64,000 bases of DNA from positions 1,116,001 to 1,180,000 of the forward strand of contig NZ_RFFM01000002.1 of the NCBI RefSeq assembly GCF_003696365.1, in the 5' to 3' direction. The notes under the pieces are model-generated. The model was not told the origin of the DNA, searched no databases, and was given only the letters and a program-made list of their open reading frames with translations. Both the position numbers and the translations under genes were made by a program. Below, piece after piece: positions 55,881 to 64,000 of the stretch. Every line of letters starts with the position of its first letter. The stretch's first letter is position 1. This stretch comes from Stutzerimonas zhaodongensis. Its GTDB lineage: Bacteria; Pseudomonadota; Gammaproteobacteria; Pseudomonadales; Pseudomonadaceae.

Positions 55881-57257
55881 TCAGCACTCGATGGCATTGA
55901 CCGCCAGACCGCCGCGGGATGTTTCCTTGTATTTGTCATGCATGTCGGCGCCGGTGTCGCGCATCGTTCGGATCACTCGATCCAACGAGATGAAGTGCTC
56001 ACCATCACCGCGCAATGCCATCTGCGCAGCGTTGATCGCCTTCATTGCGGCGATGGCGTTGCGTTCGATGCAAGGGACCTGCACCAGCCCGCCGACCGGA
56101 TCGCAGGTCAACCCAAGGTTGTGCTCCAGGCCGATTTCGGCCGCGTTCTCCAGCTGCTCGGGCGTTGCACCCAAGAGCTCTGCAAGACCTGCGGCAGCCA
56201 TGGCACAGGCAGAACCAACCTCGCCCTGGCACCCGACCTCAGCCCCTGAAATCGATGCATTCTTCTTGCACAGAATGCCCACCGCTGCCGCTGCGAGGAG
56301 GTAATTCACCACGTCGTCGTCGCAGGCTTCGGGATGAAACTTCATGTAATAGTGCAGTACCGCGGGGATGATGCCGGCAGCTCCGTTGGTGGGCGCAGTA
56401 ACCATCCGCCCGCCGGCTGCGTTTTCTTCATTCACCGCGAGCGCGAAAAGGTTCACCCATTCCATGGCACTCATGGTGGAGCCGATGACGTTGGGTTTGC
56501 CAAGCTCCATGAGGTTCTGATGCAGCCTGGAAGCGCGCCGCCGCACATTCAGTCCGCCTGGTAGCACCCCCTCGTGCCGCAGCCCGTTGATCACGCACGC
56601 CTGCATCGCTTCCCACAGGCGCAACAGACCACTGCGCACTTCCGCTTCGCTGCGCCAGGCCAGCTCATTGGCCATCATCAGTTCACTGACGCGCAGCCCG
56701 TGCAGCTTGCACAGCTGCAAGAGCTCCACGGCGCTGGAGAAGTCATAGGGAAGTTCGGTGTGATCCTGATCCAGCTGGCCGGCAGCCGCTTGTTCGGCAT
56801 TGACCACGAAGCCGCCGCCCACCGAGTAGTAAGTGTCCTGATAGAGCACACCCGAGTCGCCCTCGGCGACGAACGTCACGGCGTTGGGGTGATACGGCAG
56901 GTTCTCCTCGAGCAGCAGAAGATCCTTGGACCAGTCGAACGCAATCGGCCAGTGATCATCGAGCCGCAGTTGTCCGCAGGACTTGAGGGCCGCGATGCGG
57001 GGTGCTATCTGCTGCGGGTCGATGAGGTCGGGCCGCTCACCCATCAACCCCATGATCACGGCGTTGTCGGTGCCATGGCCGACACCAGTGGCGGACAGCG
57101 AGCCATACAGGCGAACCTCGACGCGCGAGACGCGTTCCAGCAACTTGCGTTCGCGCAGCGCACCGACGAACAGCGCGCCAGCGAGCATGGGCCCAACGGT
57201 ATGCGAGCTCGAAGGCCCGATTCCGATTTTGAAAAGGTCGAATACGCTGATCGCCAC
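55881..57257 (-). CDS. sdaB: L-serine dehydratase (L-serine ammonia-lyase)
   Basis: Iron-sulfur enzyme deaminating serine to pyruvate and ammonia, the last step of betaine carbon use. GTG 57257 ([20 protein letters not shown]) is chosen as it matches the family's start and has GGAG eight bases upstream; 458 residues. The SSSHT motif is near residue 18. Cysteines for the [4Fe-4S] cluster lie in [20 protein letters not shown] (about 328-347) and [12 protein letters not shown] (about 382-393). Placement beside gbdR matches P. aeruginosa sdaB. Confidence 0.95.
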   Translation of the reverse strand: MAISVFDLFKIGIGPSSSHTVGPMLAGALFVGALRERKLLERVSRVEVRLYGSLSATGVGHGTDNAVIMGLMGERPDLIDPQQIAPRIAALKSCGQLRLDDHWPIAFDWSKDLLLLEENLPYHPNAVTFVAEGDSGVLYQDTYYSVGGGFVVNAEQAAAGQLDQDHTELPYDFSSAVELLQLCKLHGLRVSELMMANELAWRSEAEVRSGLLRLWEAMQACVINGLRHEGVLPGGLNVRRRASRLHQNLMELGKPNVIGSTMSAMEWVNLFALAVNEENAAGGRMVTAPTNGAAGIIPAVLHYYMKFHPEACDDDVVNYLLAAAAVGILCKKNASISGAEVGCQGEVGSACAMAAAGLAELLGATPEQLENAAEIGLEHNLGLTCDPVGGLVQVPCIERNAIAAMKAINAAQMALRGDGEHFISLDRVIRTMRDTGADMHDKYKETSRGGLAVNAIEC

Positions 57258-57954
57258 GCTGAACACTCCACGGGATGTCACAAGTCGGAAGTCATCATCG
57301 GGCTTTTGCAGGCTGGGAGAAGTCTGGCACCGACGTACTCATATCCAAATCCGTCAGGCCGAACGCCGCCACAACGACCGGCGGTTACTCGTAGCGCGCT
57401 GGGTAACGCATATCGAATTACGTAACGCGCATGCACGGCAATTGCGGAGATGATCAGTCCGTTGTCGATGACTTTTAATTGATGCCATGTCGCCGGCCAG
57501 CATGTAGGGGTCGCAACCCGACAATCGCCGGCTCTGAAGGGGAATATCGTTAAATCATGTTCCCCCCGGCCAAGGATCAGAATGGTATCCGACGCCTATG
57601 AATGCTTTGCGTAGACCAATCGCAGCCGCACCGAACGACAGCTGCGCATAACAATAATGAATTTCGGCTCAGCGCCTCCCAAGCGAGGAGCCACGATGGT
57701 TTTGCTAGTACTGCCAGGACGGAAGTAGCTAACAGCACAGAGGTGACCGAAGAACGATGCCACGCCAGCCGCTGGGCGAGATGATCATTCATCCGCACCT
57801 GAGGCCGAGGCTCGTCGAGTCCCGCCGCCGCGCCGCTTCCATCCGCGAATGAGTCCACACACAAGCCATAACAGTTGGCATCAGCCGTAAGCGCTGCAAG
57901 GCGCGTGCGGTCTCCGTTTAGCTGATCTGGATGTCTACTGAGGGGAACCATCCC
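57258..57954. promoter_or_regulatory. Divergent sdaB/cbcV region (697 bases)
   Basis: No gene is supported; short frames on either strand look like chance. A small palindrome GTCGCAACCCGAC lies at about 57512-57524. This should contain promoters for sdaB and the cbc transport operon and probably a GbdR site, which I cannot locate with confidence. Confidence 0.35.
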
Positions 57955-59151
57955 ATGCGGTCTGGAAAAATCGTCGTCGAAAACCTCTACAAGGTCTTCG
58001 GCTCGCAGCCACAAGAAGCCATCGACCTGCTCAAGCAAGGCTGGAGCAAGGACAAGATTCTCGCCGAACGCGGCGCCGTCATCGGTGTAAGTGACGTGTC
58101 CTTCAGTGTCGAGGAAGGTGAAATCTTCGTGCTGATGGGCCTGTCCGGGTCCGGCAAATCGACGCTCATACGCCTGATCAATCGCCTGATCGAGCCCACT
58201 GCCGGCGATGTGTACATCGATGGGCAGAACGTCGCGAAGCTGCCCCACGCGCAGCTGATAGATCTACGCCGTCGCGACATGAGCATGGTCTTTCAATCTT
58301 TCGCCCTGATGCCCTCGCGCTCGGTTCTGGACAATGCAGCCTTCGGCTTGGAGGTTGCCGGTGTCGGCCGCAAGGAGCGTGAGGAGCGCGCCATGGCGGT
58401 CCTTACGCAAGTCGGCCTGGATACCTTTGCGCAAAAATTCCCGCACGAGCTGTCGGGCGGCATGCAGCAGCGCGTCGGCCTTGCACGCGCGCTGGCGGTG
58501 AATCCTTCGATGATCATCATGGATGAAGCCTTCTCGGCGTTGGACCCGCTCAAGCGCAGGGAAATGCAGGACGTGCTGCTGGAGCTGCAGAAGACCCATC
58601 GCCGCACCATCATCTTCGTCTCGCATGACATCGAAGAGGCCATGCGCATCGGCAACCGCATCGGCATCATGGAAGGCGGCAAGCTGATCCAGGTCGGCAC
58701 GCCACAGGAATTGATCGACAACCCCGCCAGCAGCTACGTGCGCAATTTCTTCGACACGGTCAACACCAGCCGCTACCTCACTGCCGGCCAGCTCAAGACC
58801 AACAGCGTTCCGCTCTACGTACACAACGGCAAGGCACCAGATGCGTTGCAGGTGTGCCAGGAACTGCAGGCAATGGACAAGCACTACGCCTTCGTCGTCG
58901 ACGAGGAAAACAAGTTTCGAGGCTCCATCAGCCTGGAACGGATCGCGCTGCTCGTCGAGAACGGCCAGACCTGCAGTCTCGATGCACGGGTGCTCAAGCA
59001 TATCGACCCGCTGACCGAAGACCAGCCGCTCGACCAGGTGATCGAACGTCTGGTGGATAACGAGGGCCCGATGCCGGTGGTCGACAGCCAGGGATTCTAC
59101 GCGGGCGCCATCAGCAAGGGCCGCCTTCTGACCCGCCTGCAGGAGGAATGA
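57955..59151 (+). CDS. cbcV: Choline/betaine/carnitine ABC transporter, ATPase
   Basis: ATP-binding subunit of a quaternary amine importer (ProV-like). ATG 57955 (MRSGKIVVENLYKVFGSQPQ, 398 residues) is eight bases after GAGGGGA; ATG 57931 is less likely. Walker A MGLSGSGKST is near residue 62-71, the Q-loop VFQSFALMP near 113, signature LSGGMQQRVGLARA near 167 and Walker B IIMDEAFSALDP near 185. The C-terminal third has two CBS domains (about 290-395), common in osmolyte ABC transporters. Confidence 0.94.
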   Translation: MRSGKIVVENLYKVFGSQPQEAIDLLKQGWSKDKILAERGAVIGVSDVSFSVEEGEIFVLMGLSGSGKSTLIRLINRLIEPTAGDVYIDGQNVAKLPHAQLIDLRRRDMSMVFQSFALMPSRSVLDNAAFGLEVAGVGRKEREERAMAVLTQVGLDTFAQKFPHELSGGMQQRVGLARALAVNPSMIIMDEAFSALDPLKRREMQDVLLELQKTHRRTIIFVSHDIEEAMRIGNRIGIMEGGKLIQVGTPQELIDNPASSYVRNFFDTVNTSRYLTAGQLKTNSVPLYVHNGKAPDALQVCQELQAMDKHYAFVVDEENKFRGSISLERIALLVENGQTCSLDARVLKHIDPLTEDQPLDQVIERLVDNEGPMPVVDSQGFYAGAISKGRLLTRLQEE

Positions 59152-59154
59152 ACC

Positions 59155-60042
59155 ATGGATAAGCAACTGGATCTGGGCAGCTGGGTCGACAGCGTCGTTC
59201 AGCACCTGCTGGAAAACTATAGCGGCGCTTTCGACAGCCTTGGCGGCATCGTCAGCGGGTTCTCCGAAGGTATCGAGAGCTTGCTGATGCTTCCGCCCGC
59301 GTGGCTGCTCATCGCCATTTTCGTGGGCCTCGGACTCTGGCGCATTGGTGCCCGGTTCGCCGCCTTCACTGCCGTTTCCTTCGTGCTAATCGTGCTGACC
59401 GGCTTCTGGGAACAGACAGTCGTGACCCTCGGCCTGACGTTCTCCGCGACGCTGATCAGCCTGCTTCTCGGAATACCCCTCGGCATATGGTCGGCACGCA
59501 GTGAGCGCGTCGCCATGATTACCCGACCGGTTCTGGACTTCATGCAGACAATGCCGGCATTCGTCTACCTGATCCCGGCAGCGATGCTGTTCGGCCTCGG
59601 ACGGGTACCCGGCATCATCGCCACGGTGATCTTCGCCATGCCGCCAGCCGTGCGGCTGACGAACCTTGGCATTCGTCAGGTCAACAAGGAGATCGTCGAG
59701 GCCGGGCAATCGTTCGGCTGCAACGGCCGGCAACTCCTGTTCAAGGTACAGCTGCCCAACGCGATGCCCTCGATCATGGCGGGCGTCAATCAGACCATCA
59801 TGATGGCGCTGTCGATGGTGATCATCGCCTCGATGGTGGGTGCCGGTGGCCTGGGTAACGACGTGCTCGCCAGTATCCAGCGTCTCGACATCGGTCTCGG
59901 TTTCGAGAGCGGCATGGCGGTGGTACTGCTGGCGATCATCCTTGACCGGATTACCGAAAGCTTCGGCACGGCGAAACGAGCCACTGAAAAGGCCGGCTGG
60001 TATGCCTGGGTGAGCACCAAACTCCGGCTACAGCGTCAGTAG
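59155..60042 (+). CDS. cbcW: Choline/betaine/carnitine ABC transporter, permease
   Basis: ProW-like membrane permease of 295 residues, start MDKQLDLGSWVDSVVQHLLE. About seven hydrophobic segments are visible from residue 45 onward. The BPD signature of permeases appears as VEAGQSFGCNGRQLLFKVQL (about 182-201). It starts three bases after cbcV, so the two are translationally coupled. Confidence 0.94.
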   Translation: MDKQLDLGSWVDSVVQHLLENYSGAFDSLGGIVSGFSEGIESLLMLPPAWLLIAIFVGLGLWRIGARFAAFTAVSFVLIVLTGFWEQTVVTLGLTFSATLISLLLGIPLGIWSARSERVAMITRPVLDFMQTMPAFVYLIPAAMLFGLGRVPGIIATVIFAMPPAVRLTNLGIRQVNKEIVEAGQSFGCNGRQLLFKVQLPNAMPSIMAGVNQTIMMALSMVIIASMVGAGGLGNDVLASIQRLDIGLGFESGMAVVLLAIILDRITESFGTAKRATEKAGWYAWVSTKLRLQRQ

Positions 60043-60073
60043 CCGCCAAGAACCGCAGACACAGGGAATCAGA

Positions 60074-61018
60074 ATGAATAGGTTCAAGACGATCACGGGT
60101 ATCGGCCTGCTCTCCTGCACGTTACTGCAGAGTGCATGGGCACAGGAGCCCGCCAGCTGCGAGAAGGTGCGTTTCGCTGAAATCGGCTGGGCGGATATCG
60201 CTGCTACGACCGGCGTGGCCATGGTGCTGACCGAAGGCCTGGGCTACGCGCCAAGCAAGGTGATGGCGTCGGTACCGATTGCCTTCACCGGCGTGAAGAA
60301 CAAGCAGATCGATGCGTTTCTCGGCTACTGGTCGCCCTCAATGGACGCGGTCATCGAGCCGTTTACCAAGAACGACGGTGTCAGGGTTCTCGAATCGCCG
60401 AATCTGGAGGGCGCCAAATACACGCTGGCGGTGCCGAGCTACACCGCCGAAGCCGGCCTCAAGAGCTTTCAGGACATTGCCAGGTTCAAGGACCAGCTGG
60501 GTGGAAAGATCTACGCAATCGAACCCGGCAACGACGGCAACCTGCTGATCGAGAAGATGATCAAGAGCGACCAGTTCGGCCTTGGCGGCTTCCGCATGGT
60601 CGAGTCCAGCGAGGCCGGCATGCTTGTTCAGGTCCAGCGGGCAATCAGGAAGAAGGAGCCGGTGGTCTTCCTCGGCTGGGCCCCCCACCCTATGAACACG
60701 CAATACGACCTGACGTACCTCTCCGGCGGCGACGAGGTATTCGGGCCCGATTACGGCGCAGCCAAGGTCTTCACCGTAGTGCCGCCAGACTACCTGGAGC
60801 GCTGTGCGAACGTCGGCCAGCTGCTACAGAATCTGCAGTTCACCGTTGCTATCGAGAGCGAATTGATGGAGATGGCGGTCGAGCGAAACGATCCGCAGAG
60901 CGTCGCGAAAACCTGGATCAAGGCCAACCCGGCCATCCTGGACAAGTGGCTTGCGGGCGTGACCACCTATGACGGCCAGGACGGCATCGCCGCCGTGAAG
61001 AAGTTCGTCGGGCTCTGA
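60074..61018 (+). CDS. cbcX: Choline/betaine/carnitine ABC transporter, substrate-binding protein
   Basis: Periplasmic binding protein (OpuAC/ProX family), 314 residues. A signal peptide (MNRFKTITGIGLLSCTLLQS followed by AWAQ) is clear, cleavage near residue 24. The mature protein carries VRFAEIGWADIAATTGVAMV, YWSPSMDAVIEPF and FLGWAPHPMNTQYDLTYLSG with aromatic residues suited to bind a trimethylammonium group. It lies 31 bases after cbcW. In P. aeruginosa the equivalent binds choline. Confidence 0.93.
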   Translation: MNRFKTITGIGLLSCTLLQSAWAQEPASCEKVRFAEIGWADIAATTGVAMVLTEGLGYAPSKVMASVPIAFTGVKNKQIDAFLGYWSPSMDAVIEPFTKNDGVRVLESPNLEGAKYTLAVPSYTAEAGLKSFQDIARFKDQLGGKIYAIEPGNDGNLLIEKMIKSDQFGLGGFRMVESSEAGMLVQVQRAIRKKEPVVFLGWAPHPMNTQYDLTYLSGGDEVFGPDYGAAKVFTVVPPDYLERCANVGQLLQNLQFTVAIESELMEMAVERNDPQSVAKTWIKANPAILDKWLAGVTTYDGQDGIAAVKKFVGL

Positions 61019-61132
61019 CGATTCCAGACGTTTGAAGCGAGGCGCGTCCAGGCGTGACAAGTCACTTGGACGATGCCTCGCTTGATCGCCACAGCACCAG
61101 CAACCCCATCCATTTCACCGGCGCGAGCACCA

Positions 61133-61154
61133 GCCCGCGCGACCGCGCGCGGGC
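61133..61154. other. Nine-base GC hairpin between the two binding-protein genes
   Basis: GCCCGCGCG (61133-61141) and CGCGCGGGC (61146-61154) pair perfectly around a four-base loop. No T run follows. It may slow or process the transcript between cbcX and the second binding protein. Confidence 0.4.
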
Positions 61155-61251
61155 CTTCGCCTGACCGGCGAGGCCCTGCAGTAAACCGCGAGCCCGACTG
61201 ACGGGTTCACGGTCGGCATCAATGCCACCCACCGACATGGAGCTAAAACGC

Positions 61252-62106
61252 ATGCGTCTACTCAAGCACCTTCTTTGTGGCCTCGGCGCCGCCAGCATGG
61301 CGCTCGGCATGGCTGCCAGCATGGCGGCTGATAAACCCGAGCTGAAGATCGGCTACGTCAACGGCTGGGACGATAGCGTCGCTGCGACTCACGTCGCGGG
61401 GGAAATTCTCAAGAGCAACCTGGGCTACCCGATCAAGCTGCAACCGGTCGAGCCGGCCATCATGTGGCAAGGCGTTGCCCGGGGCGATCTGGATGCCACA
61501 CTCTCCGCCTGGCTTCCGGCAACCCATGGTGAGTATTTCGAAAAGCTGAAGGACAAGGTCGTGGTGCTGGGCACTAACTATGAGGGCGCGAAGATCGGTC
61601 TGATCGTGCCTGATTACGTCGAGGCCAAAAGCATCGCCGATCTCAAGCAGCACAGCAAAACCTTCGACAGCAAGATCACCGGCATCGATGCAGGGGCCGG
61701 CGTGATGCGCCGCACCGAGGAGGCCATCAAGCAATACGACCTCGATATTCGTCTGATGGCCAGTTCCGGTCCAGCCATGGCCACGGCCCTGACACGCGCT
61801 GAAAAAGCCAAGGAACCCATTGTGGTCACTGGCTGGATTCCGCATTGGATGTTCGCCAAATGGAAGCTGCGCTTTCTGGAAGACCCGAAAAAGGTCTTCG
61901 GAGACGATGAGCACGTCGACACCGTCGCCAATCCGGCCCTGGCCAGCAAAGCCCCCGAAGCCGAGGCCTTCCTGAAGAAGTTCAGCTGGAGCGCAGAAGA
62001 GGTAGGTGAAGTGATGCTGGCCATTCGCGATGGTGCCAAGCCGGATGCAGCGGCTCGCGACTGGGTGAAGAAAAACCCGGAACGCGTCGCCGGCTGGCTC
62101 GAGTAA
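61252..62106 (+). CDS. Second quaternary-amine substrate-binding protein (BetX/CaiX-like)
   Basis: A 284-residue periplasmic protein of the OpuAC family. ATG 61252 (MRLLKHLLCGLGAASMALGM) starts a signal peptide ending near AASMAADKPE, cleavage around 24; ATG 61237 is possible. The mature part has IGYVNGWDDSVAATHVAGEI, EPAIMWQGVARGDLDATLSA and VVTGWIPHWMFAKWKLRFLE. The Trp residues fit an aromatic cage for betaine. It has no ATPase or permease of its own and lies behind cbcX, so it probably delivers another substrate to CbcVW. Substrate not determined. Confidence 0.88.
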   Translation: MRLLKHLLCGLGAASMALGMAASMAADKPELKIGYVNGWDDSVAATHVAGEILKSNLGYPIKLQPVEPAIMWQGVARGDLDATLSAWLPATHGEYFEKLKDKVVVLGTNYEGAKIGLIVPDYVEAKSIADLKQHSKTFDSKITGIDAGAGVMRRTEEAIKQYDLDIRLMASSGPAMATALTRAEKAKEPIVVTGWIPHWMFAKWKLRFLEDPKKVFGDDEHVDTVANPALASKAPEAEAFLKKFSWSAEEVGEVMLAIRDGAKPDAAARDWVKKNPERVAGWLE

Positions 62107-62137
62107 GTACCCCTTTCCCTGCGACCCCCCTCATCCA

Positions 62138-62161
62138 AACGGCGCCCCAGCGGGCGCCGTT
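62138..62161 (+). terminator. Hairpin after the second binding-protein gene
   Basis: AACGGCGCC (62138-62146) and GGCGCCGTT (62153-62161) form a nine-base stem with a six-base loop. Only a weak T-containing sequence follows. Confidence 0.6.
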
Positions 62162-62165
62162 CCTA

Positions 62166-62505
62166 ACAATCGAACACTACGCCCCCGGCGAGAAGTCCGT
62201 TCAAGCCCCCTACGACCTCAACATGGCGGCTTATGGTGTTCCGGGCCTGACGCTCATGGCCAGGTACATCAAGGGAGACATCGATGGCGCGAGCGCCGGT
62301 CCAGATGGCGCCTATTGCCTACTACACGGGCAGCTCCGGCAAGCGAGGAAAGGAGTGGGAAGGCGACCTGGAAGCCAGATACGTACTGCAGCAAGGCAAT
62401 CTCCAGCACCTGTCCTTTCGCGCGCGCTATGCCACAGCTCGCAGGTTCGCGTGCGACATCGACGAACTCCGGGTGATCACCGGGTACCCGCTGGACATCT
62501 TGTAA
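62166..62505 (+). pseudogene. C-terminal remnant of an OprD-family porin, frameshifted
   Basis: The frame from 62166 reads TIEHYAPGEKSVQAPYDLNM then AAYGVPGLTLMARYIKGDID, the typical late beta-strands of an OprD-type outer-membrane porin. After about 62300 the matching sequence continues in the next frame: KRGKEWEGDLEARYVLQQGN, HLSFRARYATARR, DIDELRVITGYPLDIL and stop TAA 62503-62505, the usual OprD ending. So at least one frameshift is present and the first three quarters of the gene are missing. It lies between the second binding protein and betI. OprD-family porins take up small organic solutes, so the lost gene may have served betaine or choline entry. Confidence 0.75.
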
Positions 62506-62639
62506 TCATCTTAACGAGCGATTACCGACCCATGCCGTAACCGCGCCATGGGTAAGCCGCCCTGTGCGACATCGCGTAGGACGGCCCTAGAAACCTACCC
62601 GCGACGCAGACTTGCCCATTCTCGACAGCCCGCCTTTTA

Positions 62640-62659
62640 TTGATTGATCGTTCAATTAA
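62640..62659. promoter_or_regulatory. Candidate BetI operator
   Basis: TTGATTGATCGTTCAATTAA is an imperfect palindrome (TTGATTGA / TTCAATTAA) 46 bases before the betI ATG, the site expected for autoregulation by the TetR-type repressor BetI. Confidence 0.65.
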
Positions 62660-62704
62660 ACGAATCTAGGCTGCGCCCTATCCATCACTCACCCGGACCC
62701 TCTC

Positions 62705-63298
62705 ATGCCTAAGGTTGGGATGCAGCCGATTCGGCGCAAGCAGTTGATCCATGCCACTCTCGAAGCGGTGGATCAGGTCGGCATGAGCGACGCCAGCATT
62801 GCCATGATTGCGCGCCTTGCGGGCGTCTCGAACGGCATCATTGCTCACTACTTTCAGGACAAGAACGGCCTGCTCGAAGCCACGATGCGGCACCTGATGA
62901 AAGCACTCAATCAGGCCGTTCGCGAGCGTCGCGAGCTGCTTGCCGACGACAGCCCCCGCGCCCATTTGAAGGCGATCATCGACGGCAACTTCGACGACAG
63001 CCAGGTAAACGGTCCGGCGATGAAAACCTGGTTGGCGTTCTGGGCATTCAGCATGCACCAGCCTTCGCTGCATCGCTTGCAGCGTGTCAACGACCACCGT
63101 CTGTACTCGAGCCTTTGTTGTGAATTTCGCCGGGTGCTCCCGAAAGAACAAGCACGGTCGGCCGCGCGAGGTATGGCGGCATTGATCGACGGCTTGTGGC
63201 TACGCGGGGCCTTGGCCGGCGACGATTTCGATATCGACCAGGCCCTGCAGCTGGCCTACGAGTACCTGGATCAGTTGCTGGCCAAACAGGTGCACTGA
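62705..63298 (+). CDS. betI: BetI, choline-responsive TetR-family repressor
   Basis: Repressor of the choline-to-betaine genes, released by choline. The 197 residues start [20 protein letters not shown]; the helix-turn-helix lies at about 27-50 ([20 protein letters not shown]). The C-terminal domain has the BetI features [20 protein letters not shown] (about 101-120) and a late [15 protein letters not shown]. It lies 42 bases before betB, so the two are one operon (betIBA expected beyond the window). A palindromic operator is upstream. Confidence 0.95.
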   Translation: MPKVGMQPIRRKQLIHATLEAVDQVGMSDASIAMIARLAGVSNGIIAHYFQDKNGLLEATMRHLMKALNQAVRERRELLADDSPRAHLKAIIDGNFDDSQVNGPAMKTWLAFWAFSMHQPSLHRLQRVNDHRLYSSLCCEFRRVLPKEQARSAARGMAALIDGLWLRGALAGDDFDIDQALQLAYEYLDQLLAKQVH

Positions 63299-63340
63299 CC
63301 CTCCCTTCCTCCACCACGCCTCCGCACGAGAAATGACCAT

Positions 63341-64000
63341 GCCCCGTTTCGAGCAGCAGAAACTCTACATCGATGGCCGTTATGTCGAAGCGACCAGCGG
63401 AGCGACGTTCGAAACGGTGAACCCCGCGACGGGTGAAGTCCTTGCCGAGCTTCAGCGTGCATCCCAGGCCGATGTCGACAGGGCTGTAGCCAGCGCGACC
63501 GCAGGGCAGAAGGTCTGGATGGCGCTGACGGCCATGCAGCGCTCGCGGATCCTGCGCCGAGCGGTGGACATCTTGCGCGAGCGCAACGATGAACTGGCCG
63601 AACTGGAGACTCTCGAGACCGGTAAGCCTCTGGCCGAAACCCGCACCGTGGACATCGTCACCGGCGCCGACGTACTCGAGTACTACGCCGGGCTTATTCC
63701 CGCCATCGAGGGCGAGCAGATCCCGCTGCGCGAAAGCAGCTTCGTTTACACCCGCCGCGAGCCGCTCGGAGTTGTGGCAGGCATTGGCGCGTGGAACTAC
63801 CCCATTCAGATCGCCCTGTGGAAGTCCGCACCCGCATTGGCCGCCGGTAACGCGATGATCTTCAAGCCCAGCGAAATGACTTCGCTGACCACGCTGAAGC
63901 TGGCCGAAATCTATACAGAGGCAGGCGTACCCGATGGCGTGTTCAACGTGCTCACCGGCAGTGGCCGGGACGTGGGCACCTGGCTCACCGAACATCCGGG
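63341..64000 (+). CDS. betB: Betaine aldehyde dehydrogenase (partial, cut by window end)
   Basis: NAD(P)-dependent aldehyde dehydrogenase producing glycine betaine from betaine aldehyde. ATG 63341 ([20 protein letters not shown]) fits the family; ATG 63335 is two codons earlier and possible. About 220 codons are visible, covering the N-terminal nucleotide domain with [20 protein letters not shown] (about 149-168) and [16 protein letters not shown]. The catalytic Cys region lies outside the window. This step joins choline to the betaine pathway encoded to the left. Confidence 0.95.

Noticed and set aside
57577-58248. Minus-strand 223-codon frame over the start of cbcV
   Set aside because: Mostly antisense to cbcV; the remainder lies in the intergenic region without any coding signal.

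Overview
The window reads as a chromosomal segment of a Pseudomonas-group gammaproteobacterium, most likely of the Stutzerimonas (P. stutzeri) type. The basis is GC-rich coding sequence, gene neighbourhoods that follow the Pseudomonas order (obgE-rpmA-rplU/ispB; fklB-UPF0114-Lon-like-ccp; mscL...radA-pilZ; glyA-morA), and a denitrification nor cluster. No rRNA, tRNA, CRISPR array, integrase or complete insertion sequence was seen. Genus assignment is inference from remembered family sequences; no search was run.

Left part (1-32.3 kb) is a mosaic of core genes with accessory inserts. It holds obgE (cut by the window edge), rpmA, rplU and divergent ispB; a small, probably Fur-controlled gene; fklB and small conserved genes; a Lon-family protease; a dihaem cytochrome c peroxidase behind a perfect ANR/FNR box; then a cupin gene, a 35-codon membrane microprotein and norC-norB-norQ-norD. 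NorC here is twice the usual length and carries a second c-haem domain. Then follow mscL, a YdcH-type protein, a CopD-domain protein, radA, a PilZ protein, a methyltransferase-like membrane protein, a NarL-type two-component pair, glyA, a MorA-like c-di-GMP protein, ettA, a complete siaABCD signalling operon and gntK.

Right part (32.3-64 kb) is an almost uninterrupted choline/glycine betaine catabolic island. gbcA and gbcB turn betaine into dimethylglycine. The dipeptidase-like gene, DUF5943-like gene, dgcA, dgcB and an etfA/etfB pair turn dimethylglycine into sarcosine. glyA1-soxBDAG turns sarcosine into glycine and serine, with purU and fdhA dealing with the one-carbon units. sdaB makes pyruvate from serine. 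gbdR is the AraC-type activator, cbcVWX plus a second substrate-binding protein do uptake, and betI-betB (cut by the right edge) begin the choline-to-betaine step. A divergent hotdog thioesterase may connect acyl-CoA derivatives of betaine to the pathway.

Most interesting points: the dihaem NorC fusion and the microprotein in front of it; a 28-codon ORF that bridges dgcB and etfA through ATGA overlaps on both sides; a tight cluster of three DnaA boxes with a fourth nearby; a Fur box plus an in-gene terminator-like hairpin in a small gene; an M19 dipeptidase homologue that has lost canonical metal ligands; a sigma-54-type promoter in front of gbdR; and a frameshifted OprD-porin remnant next to betI.
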